Source: JAAYUD01 sp963676865
GTDB taxonomy: Bacteria > Bacteroidota > Bacteroidia > Bacteroidales > Bacteroidaceae
NCBI GenBank assembly: GCA_963676865.2
Contig: CAXXSS010000001.1
Coordinates: forward strand, 3,286,001-3,350,000
Reading direction: 5' to 3'
DNA length: 64,000 nucleotides
A model generated the notes under the pieces. That model saw only the letters and a program-made list of their open reading frames with translations. It was not told the origin of the DNA and made no database searches. Below are positions 26,490 to 35,252 of this stretch, one piece after another (positions within the stretch are counted from its first letter, which is position 1; each line of letters starts with the position of its first letter). The position numbers and the translations under genes were made by a program.

Positions 26490-28289
26490 TCATTTATCAA
26501 ATTGGTGAACAACCAGATTTTCAATCAGTTTACCAATGTTTACTGTGATAATATTGTTTTTTGTTCCACCCGTAACAGCGCTTTCCGTTGCGCCATTTTT
26601 CGTGTTATTTGGTACGTTTGCGCTATTCTTTATTTTGTTGTTAATTGTTCCAGGTTTATCTACGGCGTCTTTTGTTTTCTGAATTGCTTTTTGCTGACTA
26701 AGATTTTTATTATAACTAGCCGACCAACTATCCCCCCATGAGGATAATGTCTTTGATGCATTTTTTGTCTCAAATCCCCATATATTCAAAGCTCCCGTTT
26801 TAGCGTCAGACCAAGCTCCCTTGAAATCTCCTTTAAACAATTTAGATAATGCACTTCCAAGCGATCCAATTCCAGTAATAAGTCCAACAATACGTGCTAA
26901 AACGTAATCTTTTATAATAGTTCCAAATCCTTTTATAACATCCCACATCGACACCAAAAAGGATCTAAACCCAGAAAACTTGTTCCAGCATAACTCAACA
27001 ATTGATACCAACCGTTTAAATTGATCGACGACATAATCTTTTATAATTATACCTAGTCCTTTTATCAGATCCCACAAAGTTGATAGCAATGCAAAAAATC
27101 CAGAATTTTTTATTTCATCCCACATCGTTAATAAAAAGGCCCTGAACCCGGCAAATTTATTCCAACATAAAACGGCGGCTACAACTAAACCGGAAACCAG
27201 TGCGATAACTAACCCTATGCCACTCGTAGCCATTGCGATATTAAACAACCACTGAACAGCCGTTGCAATTTTAGTAATGACAGTCCACGCGGCCATAGCG
27301 ATATTGAGACCATTGACAACAATAGTATAAGCAGCAATCGCCGCTACCATACCCCACATTACAGGATTCCCAGTAGCTAATAAATCGATTCCACTTTTTA
27401 CAATATTAACAAATGCATTAAATTTATCCACAATCCACTGCAAAGGAGTAGCGATAGAATCTAGCACGATAGCTAAAGAATCAAGCGCAGGTATTAAAAT
27501 CGGAACGACTGCGCCATATAATATAAGCATCTTTTCTTTTAAAGAATCTATTAACGTAGATAGTTTTCCTCCAGCAGTCTTTCCGATCCTATCAGTCATC
27601 TCATAAAATCGGCCACCCTGTGATGTTGCGTGTTGAAAAGCCCCGGCAACCTTTTCGAAAGAAATCTTCCCAGACTCCATTTCGTCTTTTAGCTTAGCTA
27701 TTGACTTACCAGTCATCTGTGAAATGTCCTGAAGAGGATTATATCCTGCGTTGATCAGCTGCAATAAATCCTGTCCCTGTAATTTTCCAGCAGCGGATAT
27801 CTGCGAAAAAGCGAGCGTCAAAGAAGATAGTTTTTCTTTATCTCCCATCGCGACATTGCCCAACATTTTCATGTATGGCATTACTTTTTCGAGAGATACA
27901 CCAAACCCTAACATCGTCTTCGCATTCTGGAAGATATCAGCCGATTCATAAGGAGTTGTGTTAGCATACCCCTTCATTTCTTTCATCAAAGCGGCTGCTT
28001 TTTTTTGGGATCCTAACAAAACTTCAAAGGATATTGCCGTCTGTTCGTTCGTCATACCCAACTTCGTAACCGCAGCTATACCGGCTGCAATCTGTACGAG
28101 TGGATTTGCGAAAAATTCCGCTCCTGGCAGACTCATAATTGCACTTTTTAATGATCCCCCGATGCGAGACGTAAGACTTTCCGTGCTACGTCGAGCATTA
28201 TCGAGATTATTCTGGAGCTTGCCGACAGATGCGGCCGCCCCAGAATCACCTTTTGTTTGAAAATCAATTAAAAATTGCAGTATGTTCAT
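26490..28289 (-). CDS. Tail tape measure protein
   Basis: About 599 aa from the ATG at 28289, whose A overlaps the TGA of the frameshifted chaperone (TGATG coupling); a GTG one codon earlier is possible. Residues about 95-225 form the conserved tape-measure N-terminal domain (LLQLINAGYNPLQDISQMTG). Long hydrophobic segments follow. Two related blocks near 375-460 (LCWNKFAGFRAFL and LCWNKFSGFRSFL) suggest length growth by duplication. It sets tail length and may leave through the tube at infection. A shortened relative of its N-terminal domain is encoded at 39542-39970. Confidence 0.92.
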   Translation of the reverse strand: MNILQFLIDFQTKGDSGAAASVGKLQNNLDNARRSTESLTSRIGGSLKSAIMSLPGAEFFANPLVQIAAGIAAVTKLGMTNEQTAISFEVLLGSQKKAAALMKEMKGYANTTPYESADIFQNAKTMLGFGVSLEKVMPYMKMLGNVAMGDKEKLSSLTLAFSQISAAGKLQGQDLLQLINAGYNPLQDISQMTGKSIAKLKDEMESGKISFEKVAGAFQHATSQGGRFYEMTDRIGKTAGGKLSTLIDSLKEKMLILYGAVVPILIPALDSLAIVLDSIATPLQWIVDKFNAFVNIVKSGIDLLATGNPVMWGMVAAIAAYTIVVNGLNIAMAAWTVITKIATAVQWLFNIAMATSGIGLVIALVSGLVVAAVLCWNKFAGFRAFLLTMWDEIKNSGFFALLSTLWDLIKGLGIIIKDYVVDQFKRLVSIVELCWNKFSGFRSFLVSMWDVIKGFGTIIKDYVLARIVGLITGIGSLGSALSKLFKGDFKGAWSDAKTGALNIWGFETKNASKTLSSWGDSWSASYNKNLSQQKAIQKTKDAVDKPGTINNKIKNSANVPNNTKNGATESAVTGGTKNNIITVNIGKLIENLVVHQFDK

Positions 28290-28746
28290 CACTTATTTGC
28301 TTTTGCTTCACGTTCTCGTATATCAGCTATTTGCGCCATTTTTTCGGCCCACTCCGCGTCGGTTAATTCATTCGGATTTATATGGAGATAATATTCCAAC
28401 ATGGTGTTGATGTACCCGATTCGATTATCCTCTTCTTTACCCGATGCGGAGTCTATAGCTTTTTTATTTCAGCCTCCTTTACTTCGATTATATCGGCCAA
28501 TTTTGGACAAATTCCAAGGAATAGATTATCGTCAGTCTGAATTTCTTCGTCGCCTTGAATCCAGCAATTTTTCAAGATTATCTCATTGAATTTGATCGGA
28601 TCCTTTCCAGCCGTGACGGTTGCTGCCGACAATACTTGTCGGCTAGGCTTATGAAGAATACATTTTTTACCGTCGATGTCAAATTGATAGATTTCGCCGT
28701 GCTTTTTCTTCAATTCGGCTATTTGTTCTTTTGTTAAATCTTTCAT
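28289..28746 (-). CDS. Tail assembly chaperone, -1 frameshift fusion product
   Basis: The heptamer A AAA AAG (28465 to 28459) lies in the correct phase just before the stop of the short form. Slipping back one base reads on as KKAIDSASGKEEDNRIGY and continues to TGA at 28289-28291, giving about 152 aa. The second part is acidic and helical (NPNELTDAEWAEKMAQI). G/GT-type frameshift fusions at this location are conserved in long-tailed phages. The downstream part has no start codon of its own. Confidence 0.82.
28453..28746 (-). CDS. Tail assembly chaperone, short form
   Basis: 97 aa, with KKHGEIYQFDIDGKKCILHK and an acidic C-terminus. It is the unshifted product of the tail chaperone pair located between tube and tape measure, equivalent to Mu gp41. 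It probably binds the tape measure during tail assembly. The last codons contain the slippery sequence that yields the longer product. Confidence 0.85.
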   Translation of the reverse strand: MKDLTKEQIAELKKKHGEIYQFDIDGKKCILHKPSRQVLSAATVTAGKDPIKFNEIILKNCWIQGDEEIQTDDNLFLGICPKLADIIEVKEAEIKKL

Positions 28747-28760
28747 TGTTTGTTTTTTTG

Positions 28761-29174
28761 TTATATAGCCTGATTTTTAATGTCTAATGCAATAAATGGG
28801 AGGTCTATTTCTTGAAATTTATCCCCTTGTTTCAACCCTTTTGGGATTTCAGTAAATTCGGCATGCTTGATAATATCGGTGATTAGCGCATCCCCATTAG
28901 ATGGATTTCCATATACCACGACAATATTAAAAGAAACATCCAGCGCAGATCCACCGCCAGCTTTTTCTATTGCCTCGAGTTCGGATTGAAGCAGTGTAAG
29001 ACTGCCTTCAATAGATTTATTACCATGCTGTATCGAATGAGGCTTATTACCTTTTGCATACAGCGCTTCTTTTTCCTGTTTTTCGGTATACTTTGCACCT
29101 CTCAATCCCGTGATATCACGTCCGGCTACGATAACTGATAAGTCCGAAAATTCATATTCTTTTGAGTTAAACAT
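28761..29174 (-). CDS. Tail tube protein
   Basis: 137 aa, beta-rich, between sheath and chaperone as in Mu. SLTLLQSELEAIEKAGGGSA and IKHAEFTEIPKGLKQGD fit Bacteroidetes Mu-like tube proteins. It should polymerise into the rigid inner tube. Confidence 0.82.
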   Translation of the reverse strand: MFNSKEYEFSDLSVIVAGRDITGLRGAKYTEKQEKEALYAKGNKPHSIQHGNKSIEGSLTLLQSELEAIEKAGGGSALDVSFNIVVVYGNPSNGDALITDIIKHAEFTEIPKGLKQGDKFQEIDLPFIALDIKNQAI

Positions 29175-29185
29175 CTTAATCTGTT

Positions 29186-30376
29186 TTAAGTGATTACTTC
29201 AAATCCAAGATTGACAATGATTTCTTTTGCATAGCCAAAAGGCTTAACTTTAAGAGCAATCTCGATTTGAGATGTGGACAAAACATTTTGTGAAGAATCG
29301 ATAAAACAAACACTACCGGATTCTCCTGTTTTTGCGGACAGATTTCCATTGGCAGTCATTTCGCTGTCGATAGCATCATTACATTCTTCCTGTATATGTT
29401 TAATAATGCCCGGTTGCATCGTTCCGTTATCATTGATTTCAATTTCATCATTAAGCTCGTTGATCATCGTCTTATAAATGATTCTCGCAGCTTTATCGAT
29501 AACTCGGCGATTGGCCAAGCGCGCGTAATCGTCAGTCACTGCGACCGCCATCTTGTCATCGGTAAAATAATACCCCGTCTTTCCAACGAATGAGCGAACG
29601 GAAACATAGCCCTTATCATCAATCGTAGTGATATCGCTAATAGCGTTTTCAACGAGCGTTTCGCCGATATACATGGCCGATGGATATAATGGCCCATCTT
29701 TTACACGTGCGATGCTCCGCTGTACCGGTATGGAAGCGATACGTCCCGCTAGTGCTCCGATTGCGGCGCCATCACTATCCGAAATAGTATCTCCAACAAA
29801 AATCATTACTCGGTTACATATCCCAGCTGAAATATCCTTCAGCGCCGAAGCGGATACCAAAGCACGACCTTCGAGAACAACAAATATCGGGGCAAACAAT
29901 GTATTAGCGGCCCATTCCGCTAGCGCCTGTGCTTTCGGCATAGCTGTGAACACATCAGCATCAAGTCCATCCGTAGTAACGGGATTATATCCCGATGCCG
30001 GATTACGACCGAGAATCAGACCGCGAACTTTTCCGTTTTGCGAGCTGATGAATGTTTTCAACTTTCCAGTTGTAGGATCACACAGCGTGCTCATCGTTTC
30101 CGTGTTGGCATACGCAACGATGACGACCTTTGTACCTACGTCCAGATTAGGCTCTTCGTAGAATTCCCTAACCATTTTTTCAATGGCCGGATTATTACTG
30201 CTCGTAATACCAAGCGCCGTTAAGTCATCATAAGATGTCAACGTATATGGCGTTTCGAGTGCAAATTTACCTGCCACAGCCGCACCGTTATTCACGAGAG
30301 CGAGGAATCCATCCTCACTCTCGGAAACAGTGCCTAACAGGCCGTTCAAGTAGTTTATTTTAACTCTTGGCAACAT
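29186..30376 (-). CDS. Tail sheath protein (DUF2586-like)
   Basis: 396 aa. LPRVKINYLNGLLGTVSE opens the protein; the middle has VFVGDTISDSDGAAIGALAG and SIPVQRSIARVKDGPL, and the C-terminal domain ends VKPFGYAKEIIVNLGFEV. This matches the DUF2586 sheath family of Bacteroidetes contractile phages. It contracts to drive the tube through the envelope. Confidence 0.85.
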   Translation of the reverse strand: MLPRVKINYLNGLLGTVSESEDGFLALVNNGAAVAGKFALETPYTLTSYDDLTALGITSSNNPAIEKMVREFYEEPNLDVGTKVVIVAYANTETMSTLCDPTTGKLKTFISSQNGKVRGLILGRNPASGYNPVTTDGLDADVFTAMPKAQALAEWAANTLFAPIFVVLEGRALVSASALKDISAGICNRVMIFVGDTISDSDGAAIGALAGRIASIPVQRSIARVKDGPLYPSAMYIGETLVENAISDITTIDDKGYVSVRSFVGKTGYYFTDDKMAVAVTDDYARLANRRVIDKAARIIYKTMINELNDEIEINDNGTMQPGIIKHIQEECNDAIDSEMTANGNLSAKTGESGSVCFIDSSQNVLSTSQIEIALKVKPFGYAKEIIVNLGFEVIT

Positions 30377-30388
30377 AATGTTTAAGCA

Positions 30389-31585
30389 TTAAGGCTTCGG
30401 TTGATACAACTTAATAGTCGCAGTACTCGAATCGGCGGTTAAGGTCAATGTAATGGTTCCTGTCTTGTCCACAGTCCCAGCAGCGTTACTGGCAGCGGTA
30501 ATCAACAGACCGTATTCTTTTTGCTCAATGGTAAATCCTGCGGGTGCCGCACTTACGGTATAAGCACTCGTAGCAGTAACTACAGCGGCTTGACTACCAC
30601 CTTCTACAGGGAACGCGAGTTCGTCCGGCTCAACATCGATAAAGTCCTCATCGGCTCCTCCTGCACGTGCATCCATTACAACGCACTCTTCGCCAAACGC
30701 CACGTTAGTGTCTGCTTTCATGAGCATTTTGAAAAAGTACTTTTCGCCTGCATTGGTCAACTTATCAATCTGAATGACGTCCATATCATCCTGAAGATTG
30801 ACAGCAGCCCAAAGGTTCGTGCTATAATCCATGCCACAGATTGTAGAGACGAGCAAATTGGATGGCCAGTTAGCCAATGGAACGATGGTAATGCCGGAGA
30901 ATCTTTCAGGATTGGTGTCCGTATAAGACGCGCCTTTATAGGACATTGCCTTTAGTTCCGCATCATAAGTATCGAAATCCTGGATGGACATCAAAATTCT
31001 TAGTCCCGGATTGGTACGCATCGTTACAGGGATTTTATCCTTTAAAGCGGATAGCTTTGATATCATCGTTGTAAGTCCGGTAGAAGCCACAACTATCTTC
31101 GAATTATTACTCATGATACGAGTAACGATACCATTAAAGAGATGATCGTCTCCTGTCTCTTCATATACACCATTGATGAAATGGTTGCCCAATTCAAATT
31201 TTACACATTTGGCCAATTCAGCCAATAATGCATTTTGTGCTTCAGCAGGCAATTCGGAAAATACGAGGTTTCCCGTAGGCTGCCATTTCCGCCAGATCTT
31301 TTCGAAAGAACGAGGATTGAATGTCGTAAATGCCATAAAGTCCTTAGGTTCAAGAACGACTTCATCATAGTTGAAATCACCTTTCGAATCAGATTCGGTC
31401 GGTTGCTCTTTGCGTTTTTGCAGCATCTTCCCTCCTTTAATGCGAGGGATGCTGAATTTGTCAGAAACATTGGGTTCGATATGAATCAGTCCTTTTTCGA
31501 CCAATTCGTTACCTGTAGCGGCTAACGACAGAAGTTGCTCAAGTACCTCACCCGAATAATTAGTGTTTTGAATTACAACAGCCAT
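30389..31585 (-). CDS. Major capsid protein with a C-terminal BACON-like domain
   Basis: 398 aa. Residues 1-310 look like the HK97-fold coat of Mu-like Bacteroidetes phages (MTTFNPRSFEKIWRKWQPTG segment, KCVKFELGNHFINGVY). The last 85 residues form a separate beta-sandwich: FIDVEPDELAFPVEGGSQ, then YTVSAAPAGF, then a TGTITLTLTA strand pair ending IKLYQPKP. That is the pattern of BACON or related Ig-like modules, so the virion surface would carry one per coat subunit. It follows the protease-scaffold gene by 6 bp. Confidence 0.87.
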   Translation of the reverse strand: MAVVIQNTNYSGEVLEQLLSLAATGNELVEKGLIHIEPNVSDKFSIPRIKGGKMLQKRKEQPTESDSKGDFNYDEVVLEPKDFMAFTTFNPRSFEKIWRKWQPTGNLVFSELPAEAQNALLAELAKCVKFELGNHFINGVYEETGDDHLFNGIVTRIMSNNSKIVVASTGLTTMISKLSALKDKIPVTMRTNPGLRILMSIQDFDTYDAELKAMSYKGASYTDTNPERFSGITIVPLANWPSNLLVSTICGMDYSTNLWAAVNLQDDMDVIQIDKLTNAGEKYFFKMLMKADTNVAFGEECVVMDARAGGADEDFIDVEPDELAFPVEGGSQAAVVTATSAYTVSAAPAGFTIEQKEYGLLITAASNAAGTVDKTGTITLTLTADSSTATIKLYQPKP

Positions 31586-31591
31586 TTTTCT

Positions 31592-32647
31592 TTATTTTTT
31601 TAAGTTGTTTTTGATTTCTTCAATTCTTTTGTCCCACGCTCCGACAACCGTAGTACCTTGCGTGTTGAGAGTATCAACAATCCGTGTTTGAGGTTTCATG
31701 CTATTCAAAATAGCCTCTCCGTTAGCACGATCATTCGTGAGTAGATTTGTAAAAGCTTCACGCTGTATCTCTTTAATGCGCTTATCATTGATAGCTTTAT
31801 CAACGATAGCGGCAATTTGAGCTTTTTCATCATCAGCGGCTTTGTCTGTAAAAACCTTATTAGCGGCCGTAAGATCTCCGACCTTTTTTTCCAAGTCCGG
31901 AACTTTAGCAGCATCTTGTTCCAAAAGGTCTATTTTTGCAAAGACCTCTGTCTCTGTTACGCAGTCGGCGAAACGAGGACGTTTTTTAAGTTCGTCTAAA
32001 TTCATATCAGTTTTTTTAGTAGGCTGTTCGTTTAGCCTGTTGTTAAAAATCTTATAGATTTGATCGGCAGTACTTCCTGCCGGAATAGGTTCATAATCGC
32101 CGATAACATCATAGATATCGTCAATAAACCCTAGCGCTAATGCCTGATCGGCATTAAGCCAATGGTCGGTGCCATCAAAATAAGTGGATTTAACAGCGTC
32201 AGGAATCATGCCACAGCGGGGAGCAATGATTTCTGCAAGCGAATCTTCCAGAGATGACATTTGCGTGATCATTTCAGACAAATCGTCCTTTGTTCCATAC
32301 GCGCCACCCTGCACGCTATGTATCATTAAACGAGCATATTTCGACATCGAAACCGGTTTACCACACAACGCGATAACAGCGGCCATCGAAGCGGCAATAC
32401 CATCGATATATAAATGGATATTCGCTTTACTCTTTTTGATGCAATTGAAAATTGCCAAGCCGGTATATACTTCACCGCCCATCGAATTAATTCGAATGTC
32501 TATATTGGTATAAATCGATTCCAATTCCATTAATTCCTGCACGACTTCGGCGCTGCTGTTATCACCGTAGTCGCCTATATCGCCATACAGCAGCACGCAC
32601 GCCGTGTTGTTTTCAGATGGAATGACATTAAAAAATCTTTTGTTCAT
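31592..32647 (-). CDS. Head maturation protease with scaffold domain
   Basis: 351 aa. The N-terminal 190 residues have the ClpP/crotonase fold with the serine in IDGIAASMAAV and the histidine in RLMIHSVQGGAYG. The rest (about 200-351) is a coiled, charged scaffold region (DLEKKVGDLTAANKVFTDKA) and a short tail. The protein should guide coat assembly and then cleave the scaffold, like Mu I/Z. It is the first gene of the leftward late operon. Confidence 0.9.
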   Translation of the reverse strand: MNKRFFNVIPSENNTACVLLYGDIGDYGDNSSAEVVQELMELESIYTNIDIRINSMGGEVYTGLAIFNCIKKSKANIHLYIDGIAASMAAVIALCGKPVSMSKYARLMIHSVQGGAYGTKDDLSEMITQMSSLEDSLAEIIAPRCGMIPDAVKSTYFDGTDHWLNADQALALGFIDDIYDVIGDYEPIPAGSTADQIYKIFNNRLNEQPTKKTDMNLDELKKRPRFADCVTETEVFAKIDLLEQDAAKVPDLEKKVGDLTAANKVFTDKAADDEKAQIAAIVDKAINDKRIKEIQREAFTNLLTNDRANGEAILNSMKPQTRIVDTLNTQGTTVVGAWDKRIEEIKNNLKK

Positions 32648-32754
32648 ACGCTTTTTGCATTATCTGTTTTTTTTGTTCCATTGCAATGCAAATTTGAGGG
32701 AAAGATTGCGCGCCGCAAAATCACTTTTTTAAGTTAACATACTACACTTATCTA

Positions 32755-32782
32755 ATTACATCATAACGTTTTATGATGTAAT
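32755..32782. promoter_or_regulatory. 28-bp perfect palindrome between the divergent late operons
   Basis: ATTACATCATAA, a CGTT spacer, TTATGATGTAAT: 12-bp perfect arms. It lies 108 bp before the protease start and 54 bp before the terminase small-subunit start, between the only divergent pair of late genes. Strong candidate operator for the late activator. Mu C also binds a dyad with TTAT/ATAA arms, but no homology is claimed. Confidence 0.65.
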
Positions 32783-32835
32783 GACTTTTTGATTCCAAGC
32801 AGTGAAAGTGTCATCTTTGTATAAAATTAAAGGAC

Positions 32836-33285
32836 ATGGCAAGCAATTTAAACATCACTCAAAAAAAAGAATGGGCGGGAATGCTCTACCTGAAAGAGAA
32901 TCTGACACAACAGGAGATATCCGAAAAAGTCGGAGTCTCCAGGCAAACGCTAGGAAAATGGATAAAAGCGGAAAAATGGGATGAAAGGAAGGTTGGCATA
33001 ACGCTAACCAAGGAACAACAAATCAATAGCCTTTATCGGCAGATTGAGCTGATCAACAAAAATATTGCAGGTCGTGAGGAAAAACAACGCTACCCGGACA
33101 GCAAAGAAGCAGACATCATTAATAAGCTTGCGACAGCAATCAAAAAACTTGAGAACGATGTAGATATATCTTCAGTTATCTCGTCCGGCATTAAGTTCAT
33201 CGAATGGGTGCGAAAGATAGATTATGAAAAAGCAAAAGAGTTGACCGGGCTGTGGGATAAATTCATGAAAGATGTTATTCTATGA
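32836..33285 (+). CDS. Terminase small subunit (HTH)
   Basis: 149 aa. A helix-turn-helix near 25-50 (LTQQEISEKVGVSRQTLGKW) and a coiled second half (QINSLYRQIELINKNI) fit terminase small subunits, which recognise phage DNA for packaging. It overlaps the large-subunit gene by 4 bp. First gene of the rightward late operon. Confidence 0.87.
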   Translation: MASNLNITQKKEWAGMLYLKENLTQQEISEKVGVSRQTLGKWIKAEKWDERKVGITLTKEQQINSLYRQIELINKNIAGREEKQRYPDSKEADIINKLATAIKKLENDVDISSVISSGIKFIEWVRKIDYEKAKELTGLWDKFMKDVIL

Positions 33286-34814
33286 ATCAGATAGATAAAA
33301 ATTCCCTACTGGAATGGCAAAGATATAAAGAAGATATCGCCAATTCCACACAAATGGATCGCATGATGACTCATGCGGAGATTGAAAAGAAGCGAATCGA
33401 ACTTGAAAAAGACGATATCGCCTGGATTCAATACTTCTTCCCAAAATACGCAAAATACCCATTCGCCCCATTTCATAAAAAAGCGATTCGGCGAGTGATG
33501 GAAAATGACGAATGGTATGAGATTTGGAGCTGGAGTAGAGAGTTGGCCAAAAGTACGATCGCTATGTTTTGTGTTACAAAATTAGTTTTGACGAGACGAA
33601 AAAAAAGCGTGATCCTCTTTTCTTCGACGGAAGATTCAGCAGAGAAACTGCTAGCTCCTTTTATCGCTAATTTCGAATGTAACGGACGAATGCGATCATT
33701 CTACGGAGACCAAAGCGCCGCCACGGGAGAATGGAGCTCAAAGACAATTAAATTGGCAAATGGAGCTACTTTTTATGCGATTGGTGGCGGCAACGCTCCC
33801 CGTGGTACCCGAAACGAAAACATTCGCCCGGACGTACTGCTTGGTGATGACTACGACACGGACGAAGCATGCCGAAATATAGAGACTTTAAAAAAGAAAT
33901 GGGATTGGTATAATGACGCGCTATATCCTACTCGTTCAATATCCGAACCTACATTGGTATTATTACTTGGTAATATTATCGCAAAAGACTGCTGCATCAC
34001 GCGTGCGTCTCAATATGCCGATCATCACGACATCGTCAACATCCGAGATAGAAATGGGCGAAGTACATGGCCGGATAAAAATACCGAAGAGGACATTGAC
34101 AGAGTGCTTAGCAAAGTCCCGAAGAGCACACAGCAGAAAGAATATTATAATAATCCGGTATCAGAAGGAAAAATATTTATCAATCTCACAGATGGAAAGA
34201 TACCGGCATTGAGCAAGTTTAAATTCCTCGTAATATACGGCGATCCTGCACCATCCGAAAGCAAGAAAAAAGGAACTTCTTTCAAAGCGGTATGGTTAGA
34301 GGGAAAAATCGGCAACAAGCTATATATCATCAAAGGTTATTTAGATCATTGCCTCACAGCCGAATTTATCGAGCATTATATTACATTGCTAGAATACGTG
34401 GGAGATCGTGTTCCGGTCTATTGTTATCTTGAGAACAACAAACTTCAGGATCCTTTTTTCAAACAGGTATATAAGCCCAAAATACAAGAGATACGGAGCA
34501 AGAAAAACATTAGCCTAAACATCATTCCAGACGAGGAAAGAAAGACCGACAAGGCGACACGTATAGAAGCGGATCTTGAACCGCTCGATCGGGAAGGTAA
34601 TCTTATTTTCAACATCGAAGAAAAAGATAATCCCAATATGATTGAGCTAAAAGACCAATTCACCTTATTCGATTTGCATCTCCCATACGCGGCGGATGGG
34701 CCTGACTGTATACAGGGTGGATTGCGAAGCATTAATAATAAAAACAAAAAGCTATATCCATCCGTCACGATATCGGTAAGTACTTTCACTAGAAGAAATA
34801 AAAATAGATTATGA
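33282..34814 (+). CDS. Terminase large subunit
   Basis: 510 aa. The ATPase has a Walker A variant SRELAKST near residue 85 and a Walker B LLGDDYD near 188. The nuclease domain begins with the aspartate in VIYGDPAPSESKKK. It powers DNA translocation into the head and cuts at headful. Length fits the Mu gp28 family. Overlaps the next gene by 4 bp. Confidence 0.93.
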   Translation: MNQIDKNSLLEWQRYKEDIANSTQMDRMMTHAEIEKKRIELEKDDIAWIQYFFPKYAKYPFAPFHKKAIRRVMENDEWYEIWSWSRELAKSTIAMFCVTKLVLTRRKKSVILFSSTEDSAEKLLAPFIANFECNGRMRSFYGDQSAATGEWSSKTIKLANGATFYAIGGGNAPRGTRNENIRPDVLLGDDYDTDEACRNIETLKKKWDWYNDALYPTRSISEPTLVLLLGNIIAKDCCITRASQYADHHDIVNIRDRNGRSTWPDKNTEEDIDRVLSKVPKSTQQKEYYNNPVSEGKIFINLTDGKIPALSKFKFLVIYGDPAPSESKKKGTSFKAVWLEGKIGNKLYIIKGYLDHCLTAEFIEHYITLLEYVGDRVPVYCYLENNKLQDPFFKQVYKPKIQEIRSKKNISLNIIPDEERKTDKATRIEADLEPLDREGNLIFNIEEKDNPNMIELKDQFTLFDLHLPYAADGPDCIQGGLRSINNKNKKLYPSVTISVSTFTRRNKNRL

Positions 34815-35251
34815 GCAACTTTATTAAATTGGATGATTATGATGCGAGCATCCACAACGAAATATTAGCATCCATAACACGCGAGGATAATGCGATCATT
34901 GAGATATGCGAAGATAGGGCGATTATGGAAATGAAGAGCTATTTGTCCGCAAAATATGACATCTCCGCATTATTCCCTCCAGCCCCCGCAGCGGGATCTG
35001 AAGATACCCGTAATAGTTTAGTATTAATGATGGCAATCGATATAACTATCTATCACCTATTCAGTATCCATAACCCGCAAAAAATGTCTCAAATTCGTAA
35101 GGATAGATACGATAGGGCCATTGAATGGCTAAAGCAAGTGTCGAAAGGAGATATCGCTATCGAGGGCGCAAAAAGACTGATGGATGATGATTTTAGTATC
35201 GTCAGTAGCTGGAATGTAAAGAGTAACAAAGCACGCAATAATTATTATTAA
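34811..35251 (+). CDS. Head-tail connector protein (Mu gp36 / DUF1320-like)
   Basis: 146 aa, helical, with AIMEMKSYLSAKYD, LVLMMAIDITIYHLFSIHNP and RYDRAIEWLKQVSKGD, the DUF1320 pattern. It completes the neck between portal and tail. In Mu this gene lies beside the head genes; here it precedes the portal. Confidence 0.78.
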   Translation: MSNFIKLDDYDASIHNEILASITREDNAIIEICEDRAIMEMKSYLSAKYDISALFPPAPAAGSEDTRNSLVLMMAIDITIYHLFSIHNPQKMSQIRKDRYDRAIEWLKQVSKGDIAIEGAKRLMDDDFSIVSSWNVKSNKARNNYY

Positions 35252-35252
35252 T

